DNA of 64,000 nucleotides from UBA2336 sp031395485 (GTDB lineage: Bacteria; Bacteroidota; Bacteroidia; Cytophagales; Cyclobacteriaceae). The stretch spans positions 61,504-125,503 of the forward strand of contig JANNUS010000002.1 in the NCBI GenBank assembly GCA_031395485.1. Direction: 5' to 3'. Positions 1-10,100 of the stretch are shown in pieces; positions within the stretch are counted from its first letter, which is position 1; each line of letters begins with the position of its first letter. The notes under the pieces are model-generated. The model made no database searches and had not been told where the DNA came from. It saw only the letters and a program-made list of their open reading frames with translations. Made by a program: the position numbers and the translations under genes.

Positions 1-46
1 TGAACAGTATAGAAAACTAACGAACTAAAGTAGGGGTTAAAAAAAA

Positions 47-1099
47 TCAGTTCCAGAAGCCCTCTTTACTGTTAAAAGTAGGGCATGGAATGAGGCGGTA
101 TTTTTTCTTAACGTTTCTGCCCGCTGGTTTGGAAGCAAATTCATAAACAATTGAAACCTCGTGAGCGCCACCTGTTGCGGTTTCTAATTCGGAGATTGTA
201 AAATCATAACTATACCCGATATTGATTTTCTTTAGATACATACCCAACGATAATATCACAGCATCCTGCTGAATTGTATTGATTACTGACTTTCCAAAAA
301 ATGGTTTTCCCCGGTACCAAACTCCTACAGAAACCGGATCGATATGATAGTTAACACCTAAATCCATTTGTGAGAAGGTTGCGCCCTGAGTTCTGAAAAC
401 AAATGAAGGCGTTAAATATGACATCCGAATTGTATTTGTTTTCGGGCCACCACCGGATAAATTTATTCTTGCTCCCCCATGGATTGTCATTTTAACTGGC
501 AAGCGGCTTACATCACCCAGTAACGATAAGTTCGGTTTATTTAAATGATGAAATGCTGCACCAATCCATAAACTCCGGCTATAAACAAGGAAGCCCGTTC
601 CAACATCAAAATAATTTTGCCTGCCTAATCTGCCACCGTCAGGATCAATTGAGTTATATTCTCCATTGCGCGAAGTTTCGAGACCGTCTCCCAGCCGTAA
701 TTTAGTTCTATCAATTCCATGGGTGCCATAACCAAACACTAGCCCCGGAGAAAAAACCCATTTTTCGGTAAGCCTTACTTTAAAAGAATACAAAACATTA
801 AAGGTTGTTGTCTGCCAACCTGCTGAACCCATTTTATCAGAGGTTAACAGCATCCCAAAACCACTTCGCAACTCCTCCACGAAAATATCGTATGAGGCTG
901 CATAGCTGGCGAAGGCCTGCGGCAGATTCGGCCATTGCACCCGATGATTGATTACAACTCTTTGCTGTGGTGTTATTCCGGTAAATCCCGGATTAAGATA
1001 TAGCGGTGCCTGATAGTATTGCGAAAACTGAATATCCTGTGCAGTTACTTGCGCTACAAGCAATGTGAGTATAAAAATAATTGCACTTCTCTTAAGCAT
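47..1099 (-). CDS. PorP/SprF-family type IX secretion-associated outer-membrane protein
   Basis: Predicted outer-membrane beta-barrel of the PorP/SprF family, which works with the type IX secretion system to secrete or anchor large surface proteins. A signal peptide (about residues 1-20, ending near VTAQ) is followed by SQYYQAPLYLNPGFTG, the family hallmark at the mature N-terminus. The length, 350 aa, is usual for the family. I place the start at the ATG at 1099; the TTG two codons upstream is possible but less likely. The gene begins 13 bp after the stop of the giant SprB-like gene on the same strand, the same adhesin-then-partner order as sprB-sprF in Flavobacterium johnsoniae. Inference: it is the dedicated partner of that adhesin. 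It could instead act as a more general PorP-like component. Confidence 0.9.
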   Translation of the reverse strand: MLKRSAIIFILTLLVAQVTAQDIQFSQYYQAPLYLNPGFTGITPQQRVVINHRVQWPNLPQAFASYAASYDIFVEELRSGFGMLLTSDKMGSAGWQTTTFNVLYSFKVRLTEKWVFSPGLVFGYGTHGIDRTKLRLGDGLETSRNGEYNSIDPDGGRLGRQNYFDVGTGFLVYSRSLWIGAAFHHLNKPNLSLLGDVSRLPVKMTIHGGARINLSGGGPKTNTIRMSYLTPSFVFRTQGATFSQMDLGVNYHIDPVSVGVWYRGKPFFGKSVINTIQQDAVILSLGMYLKKINIGYSYDFTISELETATGGAHEVSIVYEFASKPAGRNVKKKYRLIPCPTFNSKEGFWN

Positions 1100-1112
1100 A
1101 AACAAAATAAAA

Positions 1113-4100
1113 TTACCGAATCATTGTAATATCTCCAATTTGCGTTGTCCTTCGGCCATCATCAAACTCCAGATTAAGTTTATATACGTACACGCCTGCC
1201 GGTAGCAGATTACTATTTTGGTCATAGCCGTTCCATCCAATCTCTTTATCTCTACTTTGAAACACCAAATTTCCCCAACGATCAAAAACTTGCATAATAA
1301 ACCCATTGTCTACCACACCGCGGGTAAACGGTAGAAACACATCATTAAATTTCCCCGTGTTCGCGTACACCCTACCATCATTTGGCCCCGATGGGTCTGG
1401 CGTAAACGCATTGGGTATGGTTGTTCCGCTACCTGCCTTAACATTGATCGTGCGTTGAGAAGAGTCGCTGCAAACAATACCATCATCGTGAACGTTCTCT
1501 ACCTTTAATTCAACATCGTACAAGCCTTCTAAATCGAAAGTATAGAAATCATTCTCTAGCGTTGATGTTGCATTGTCATCAAAATCCCAATAAAAATTCA
1601 TCGGGTAAATTGCATTTGTTACCGGATCGGCAGGCCGATAACTTTGATCACCCCTAAACTCAAATCGGGTATCGGTAAATCCTAACGGGGGTCTTGGATT
1701 AAAAATAGCTTGTGGATATTCATAAACCTTTATACCACTAACGATAAAGGTCTCCTCTAATCCTAGTGCATCCAGTGATGCAATAAGCACAAGATCATAC
1801 TCGCCTGGTTCGGCAATAATAAATGTTGGCTCTAGCAATGTAGAAAGCGATACGGTATCATCTGGCTGCTCAACGTTTCGTAGTATCCAAACAAACTCAT
1901 CGGCTGCTCCTGATGAGTTGACTGTAGTTATGGTTAGCGGAGTACAGGAAGAAGTAATGGGCACACTGAACAATGCGCTAAAATCAGGTACTGTTATTAC
2001 AACTGTTCTACTCCGTGTGGTAACGCAACTTTCGCCCACCAGTTCGGCAGCAAGGTTAACAACTTTTAAAATAATACTCTTAGAGCCCGGTGAACTGTAA
2101 TCAATATTCCAAACCGGGCCAGCTCCTACTGCTGTCTCTGGGTTTGAGTTTGATCCAAAATTCCACTCATATCTAAAAATTGCATCATCGGAAGGAACGG
2201 ATGTATTCGTGTATACTATAGGAGTTTGCCCTCCAATATATTCAGGCGCTGGCGGATTAAATGTAAAGTCTGCTGTTACCCCTCTGAATACATAAACGTC
2301 CATCGTATCGGCATCAAAACACGCATTCGTATTCGAGCCACGATAAATCATTTCATATGCCAACGGATTTGTCGTTGTTGTATTTGCGAATACAATAGTT
2401 GGAGATACATCCGGAAGTTGTACAGGCACATCACCACTTCCCTTTATTTTGTAACTCCAAAGGTGAGTACTTGCACCTAAAGACTGATTAATAAACTTAA
2501 TTGACTGCCCGCTACAAATAAGCGTATCGACTGCGGAGACATTTTCTAACACCGAAGGAAAAATTCGAATCTCATCAAGCTGTGGAATTTTTGTACACCC
2601 AGCTAAAATGGTACTCTCTGCTTCAAGAACAATAGGAATATTTATAGTTCCCGATGTAGAAGCATCGGTACGGATAATGGAAATTGTTTGCACGCCAGGA
2701 AGATACGCTGGATCATTCGGGCCGATAGTAACTACATCGCCACCAAATGACCATGTATATTGAACATCCGCGTCAACGTCCCACTGAAATGTGAACTGAC
2801 CACCCGCACATTGTGCATCGGGGCCAACAATGGAGAAATTATTATCGATTTTTATTACCGGAACAAGAACCGGCAGCGGCAATATTGCTGGTATTGCAAA
2901 ACAACCCTTAATATCACGTAGTTCTGTTATTGCGTAGGTGGTTGTGTTCTGCAAATTCGAAAAGAACACGGGTGTTGAATTAACCCCTATACGATCGTTT
3001 TCAAATGTAGTTCCGTCATTATAATCAAAAAAGAATGGTGCACTTCCGGTGAACTGAAATTCTAGTATGGTAAAGCCACCTTCGCATACCGGATTCGGGT
3101 TTGCGATAAATGTTGCCGTGGGCAGTGGGTTGACCTGAATACTCACTACATCCGTTTCTAATGTAGGACATGAAGGACCTGTGCCAGAACTAACTAATCT
3201 TTTATAGTATCGTGTTTCAACAATTCCGGGTGCAGGTGCATCATAGGTGGCGTTAACCGCACCCACAACATTTGCAAACCCACCTCCTGATATAGAATCT
3301 TGCCACTGATAAACATAATTACCGGTACCACCAAAAACAGTCGCTAGCTCTGTAAAAGCAGTTGGATCGTCCCCCAAACAAATTGATTTATCCAACCCAA
3401 CAATACCTTCAAACAACGGGAGAGGTTCAATCAAAACTACCGGCAATGATTGCTTAATACATCCATTTGCATCTGTGGCTGTCACGGTATAGAGTATGTT
3501 TGTAAGCCCCGTAAATACACCGGTTCCACCCACATCAATGTTACCAATATCTTGATCTAGCTCGTAGGTATAATCATTAATTCCTAACCCAGCACCGCCA
3601 CCAATAATACCGGTTCCTCCAGAAATTGTGGCGCGTACGCTAACCTCACCATCGGCTGCACCCGCACAACTGATATCAGCACTTGTAGCTCCATAATTTG
3701 AGGTAATGTCTATTGCCGCAGAAATGCTTGCAGGTTGTGTTACTGGAATTACAGTAGTAATAAATGTGCAACCATTTTGGTCTGTGATGAGTGTTCTGTA
3801 TGAGCCCGCACGTAGTCCGTCAAAAGTTCCATCGGTGGTACCCGTATTGTTTGAGGAAGCCTCTAACAACACATACGTGAAATCAGCTATTGGATTACCA
3901 GTACCACCAGAGGATGTAACGGTTATCTCACCATCGGTAAGATTAAAGCAACTAATATCAAATCCGTTATAATCACTGGATGCAACAGCAACTCCCCCCA
4001 ATAAAAGCGGTTCAGTAACATCCAGTGTATTGGTAACAGTAGGGCAACCATTTGTATCGGTCACGGTAAATGTATAGCCCAAACCAGGTCCCACTCCCGA

Positions 4101-7100
4101 AAATATACCGGAGAATTTTCCGGAAACATTTCCAGGTACCTGATCAAACGCATACGTAGGAATACCGGTACCCGTGCCAGCTGTAAACGATACGGTTATA
4201 AATGCATCATCTGCTCCATTACAACTAATATCCTCCGAATTATAATTACTGGTAATAACTGCTGCAACAATTAAAGCTGGTGGTGGCGTTACCGAAATGG
4301 GAGTCGTTATAACGGAACATCCATTAGCATCTGTTACGGTAATCGTATACGAGGCACCCGCAGGTATGCCCGTGAATATACCAGTCGCCAATCCTGTAAC
4401 ATTGGCACCAATCTCATTTAATACATACGAATAAGTTGTTGTACCACCCGAAACAGTTGCTTTAATAATACCATCACTTGCACCAAAGCAACTTAATTGT
4501 TGTCCATTATAACTACTAGTAACAGAAGCTGAAGCTAACAAAACATCGGGTTCGACAATCGTTATCGAAGATGTTGTTCTTGAACATCCATTTACATCAG
4601 AGGCTGTAATTGTATAGGATCCGGCTGGAAGGAATGAAAAAACTCCTGAATTTACGCCACTCGCATTAATCGCGGGACTCAATACAAATGTAAATGGCAA
4701 TACGCCTCCTGCCGGAACAATAGTAATCTCTCCATCGCTTGCTCCGTTACACGTAATCTGTCTTCCACCATTATACAAACTTGTTACCGATGCTGGAACT
4801 GTAATAACCGGATAAGCATCCACTACAATAGGCACCGTTACAACAAAACAGCTATTCGCATCGCGTACTGTTACGGTATAAGAGCCAGCACCAATATTTG
4901 AATAAACTCCATCAGCATTACCCGAAGGATTTGAAGGCTCTTCATTTAATCTGTACGTATACCCAGTTGGTCCTGGGATTATTGTTGACCCACCGGTAAC
5001 AAGAATTGTAACCTCACCATCGGAAGCCCCTACACATGAAATATCCTGACCATTATAATTACTCGTTACAGTAGCCGATGTAACTGCAACCACAGTAGGA
5101 GCTATAACAACAACTGGTGCCGTTACTACGGAGCAATTATTAGCATCCTCTACCGTAAAAGTATAGTTGATTCCTGCAGGAACTCCGGTAAATACTCCGG
5201 TAAACTCTCCAGAAGTATTTGCAGGGAATAAATCAAACACATATCTGAATGCACCTGTACCTCCACTTGCTGTTACGGTGATTCTAGCATCTGTTGTTGT
5301 ATTACAACTAAGCTGCGATCCATTATAGTTGCTGGTAACTAACGCACTCGCAGTTACAACTGCTGGATTAGTTATTGTGACTTGAACAATATCCGAACAT
5401 CCATTAACATCGGAGACGCTAAAATCATATATGCCTTGCGCTAATCCAGGAAAAATTCCTGTGGCGTTTGATGGCCCTGCCGGTGCAACGGGTGTAAACA
5501 GATAAGCTCCAGTTCCGCCAGTACCCGCTATCGTAATCTCTCCATCGGCTCCACCATTACAACTGATAGGATTCGATACCAAACCAGATCCTGTAATCGG
5601 AGTTGGCTCAGTAACGGTAACAGCAGTGGTAATTATAGAACAGCTTAACACATCGGTTACCTCAACCGTGTATATTCCAGGTCCAACCCCAATAAAAATG
5701 CCATTCAACTGACCCGATACATTTCCTGGATCCTCCACAAGTTCATATGTATAAACACCATTACCACCGTTTGCTATGGCTGTCACTTCGGCATCATTCG
5801 CACCCGGACAACTTATTTTTGATCCAAAATAATTACTAGTAACCGATGCAAAAGCTGTAAGTACCGAGGGTTGAGTAACCGTAATGGTATTTGAAACTTG
5901 CGTACATCCATTATCGTCTTCAACTGTAACGGAATATGATCCGGCAAATAATCCACTAAAAATACCGGTGTTATTAACTGTGCCAGGGGCTTGATTCAGT
6001 GTATACGTATAGGTAGGCCCAACGAGGGTACCGCCTGCTGCCACAATAGTAATCACTCCATCACCCAACCCATTACAACTGACAGGCGTTGTTAAAGTTG
6101 CGGTGGCAACAATCGTTGGCGGATCAACCAGTGTAACTGTGTTTGTTGTTACTATACAAATCGTATTTGCATCACGAACAAAAACAGTGTATGTACCTGC
6201 GCGAAGTCCCATATAAATACCCGTTGCATTTCCGGTAACATTCGCAGGCAATTCAAGAATTTGATATGTATAAGGAGCAACACCACCAAGTGGTGAAACC
6301 GTTATCCGTCCATCAGATGCTCCAGGGCACGAAACATGTTGTCCATTAAAAACAGGATTCATGAAGATAGCCGTTGTAGCGGTGAGCGTTGGAGGTTCTG
6401 TAATGTTCATCAATGCCGATTGTGCGGTACAACCCTTCGAGTCACGAACAGTAATCACATACGGATTACCAATCGCAGCCAATCCATTGAACACCCTGCT
6501 TGTAAAATAGCTTGTGCCACCATCAATACTATATAAATAATTAGGAGTTCCTTGCGCAGCAAGTGCAGAGGTAATTGTTCCGTTACTTGAGCCTGCACAC
6601 GATACATTAAATCCGTTAAAGAGTGAAGTTACAGAACCTATTACAGAAGGTGTTGGGTTTACTGTATAGGTTACGGGTTGTACGATTTGACAGGAGCCAT
6701 TATCAATTCGTACATAAACAGGAATTCCATTTGCTAACGGCCATGCATTTAGTTGTGGCACAACAATGGGTAATGTTTGAGCAAGGTCTTCGAACCATGC
6801 AAACGTTACAAGGCCACTTCCGTTTATCGAGGGTTGCAATGCTTGTAAATCTTCTGCAACAGTACTTCCACCGGCAAGGTCAGAACATACAATTTGGTCA
6901 ACGTTATTCGATACAGGCGATGGATCAACCGTGATGGTAACATCAACTGGTTGACTTGTACAAGTACCAAACAAACCGCCAGGGCCTGTGGCAAATACTT
7001 CGTATGTTATGGTACCCGGTATTACGTTACTGTTTGTAAGAACATTATTAATTGTATTACCTGATCCACTGGTTCCTCCTGTTATTAAACCGGGATTGCT

Positions 7101-10100
7101 CTTAACACTCCAATCAAAGTCACTTCCTCCGATTGAAGCAACTAACGTTATGGTTGGTGCATCACCACTACAAATAGTTTCTGCAGTGGGTGATGTTATT
7201 TGAGGCTCAGGGTTAACAATTAATAAAATTGGGTATGGCGGATCGCCAATACAACCCGTTACTGAATTTATAGGCCTAACAAAATATTTTATAGTATCTC
7301 TTACACCAGTTGTGTTCTCCCAAACATCATCTGCTAATTCGCTTGCGAGAAAAGTACCCGTTATTGGATTACCCGCTAACGCAACAAAACCTCCGTTATT
7401 CAAGATGCTTGTAATCTCAAACTGATCCGCAGGGGCGCTATTACTTGCTACTTGTAAAACAATATTGGCAACTTCACGACTACAAACAGTTCTGTCAAGA
7501 TTAGGATTAATAATTGGCTCAGGCCTGATTCGAACAATGATATCACTTGGACTACCTGCACAACCCTCAACACTAATTGGCACAATGGTATATCGAACAT
7601 CCAGTGGAGTATTGCCATTTCCCACATTTGTGTAGCTATCCCCAACTATTAAAGTAGAGATGCCGGTGGCCAATGCCCTCGATGATGGATTTAATCCTGG
7701 CGCTACCGTAACGTTTGTAATTTGATAGCTGGCTGCGGGCGTACTTAGGGCCGCTACTTGCAACGTTATGCCAATAGCGTCATCGCTACAGATTGGCGTA
7801 ATGGGGTACGTATCTAACGTAGGTCGTTCACGAACATCAATAAAAAAAGTAGCCGGTGAACCTGCACAGCTTCCACCTTGAGTTTGAGGTGTAACGGTGA
7901 TATTTCCAGAAATATTACCAATGTTAACTGTTACAATATTTGAGCCTTGACCGCCAATAATACTACTACCTGTCGCACCTCCTACTACGGGTATCTCCCA
8001 AGTATAATCGGTAAGGGGCAACGATGTTGCTGTATAGACTATTCCTCCATCATTCTCACAAACCGGATCTTTACTTGAACCAATGGTTACAGGCGGAGGT
8101 GTAGCTTGCACAGCTACAGCTTTTGTAATTTGATTTGATACGCAACCGCTGCGGTCTAAAGTAAGGCGGATGTTTCCGGAATAGACATTTGGAAATGAAA
8201 CTACTACTAAGAAATCTGTCAGGGCTCCACCTGCAATAACATCAAACTCTGTAGCTGCAATATCATCTATATCCCATATGTAAGTAACCCCCGCAACGGG
8301 TGTTACACTATACAAATCAAAACCATTTAAACATTGATTTGTTGCACCATTTATGGTTGGGTCGGCTGGGCGTGGTTTTACCACCAGATCAACCACGGCA
8401 ATATTAACACACGTAGTAATCGTATTTGTAACACGCGCAAAAACGGTTTCAGAACCGGCAAGAATATCGTAGGCATTTGCACCAACAATGGCGTTTACAT
8501 TACTGGTGGCATCTGCTAATGTATTGAACCAAACTATTGTTCTGTTGGCAACTCCACCCGTTATAGGATTTATTATTGCAGCAGAAGTAAGATCAACATT
8601 TTGAACTTGATCGGATCCTGCAGGGAATTCCTCACAAAATTCGTACATGTTATCTGTAGCAATAGGTAACGGATTAACCGTGAATGTCACCACGCCATCA
8701 CGAAAACAGTTTGTGGTAGCATTGAATACCCTTGTAAAAAGTGTAAGTCCATTCGAAATATCGTGGCTTGTAACAACGGGCACTAAAACAGCCGCTATAC
8801 GTGAAGCATTGGTAAACCATGAAATAGTTCTATTGACAGAACCAACTATGCCTGTCACGCCATCATTATACTGAGTAAGATTTACCCCCAAAGCCACACC
8901 GCTTGCTTCAACAACTTCGCATAAATTAGTAGGAGCAGGATTAATAGCAGCGGGTAAAACGTTTACCGTAATATCTACAACATCTGCAACAGCTGCACAA
9001 TTTCCTAAAGGGCTTGATACCGTCCAGGTTAACGTTGTTGTTACACCACCTGTTAAGTTCGATACAGTTGAGGTTGGACTATTACTCGTGCCAAACGTAA
9101 CGCCACCTGGGCCTGTCCACAAACCAGTTTCGCCTGCGCTTAGGGCAGTTGCGGCAAGCGTAGTATTTCCTAATCCAGTTCCGGGATTCGCACAAACTAA
9201 TGGTTGTGCAGCGCCTGCATCAACACCCGTTGGTCTTCTATCAAATGTTATCGAAATGGTACTTCCAACTTCCGGACAAGGAGCTGTTGCGCCCGAAGCG
9301 ATAAGTCTTACTTGAACCGACCCCGATGTTAAATCAGCAGCGGTTGGTGTAAATGTATCTGTTACATTTACTCCCAGATCGGTTGATCCGGTAGCTGTTC
9401 CATTTCCCATAAGGCCTGTTCCGGTAAAACGTTCCCATCGGCCGCCAGTAGCCCCTCCGCCAACGGTTCCGGTAAGACTTATAGCAGCAAGCACAAGCGG
9501 GTCAACACACGTTGTGAAACTTGCCATGGGGGTTGAAGTAGCAGGAGAATTAAAAGTAATATTTACAAAATCTTCAGTAGGTGTACATGTACCACTGGTA
9601 AACCGCCAGCGAAGTGTATAGGTGCCCACAATATTTGCACCGCTTAACGAAACTGTAGATGTTGGTGAAATTGCGTTTGAGAATGTGACCGTACCTCCAA
9701 CCGGAGCTACAGATACCGACCATGTTCCGGTTTCAAACGTAGGAGCCGTACCATTTAAGGTAGCTGTAGAGGTACAAATTACTTGTGCAGGGCCTGCATC
9801 TGGTGTTGCTGGAGGCGCTCCAAAATCTAATTGAACATTTTCAAAGGAAGAACAAAAGCCTGCACCTGTGGAGATTGTCCATCGAACTACATATATCCCT
9901 AGGGCACTTGCTGTTGCAGTGGCATTAGGTGTAGCGGTCGTAGGAAGAAATGTTATTGTACCAGGGCCACTCACTTGAGTCCATATCCCCGTGCCTACAC
10001 CTGGGGCGTTTCCCCCTAATCCTGCTGAAGGTATAATCAATGACTGACACAAAGGCTGATCTACTCCTGCTGTTGCCGTTGTTGGAGTTGCAAAAATATC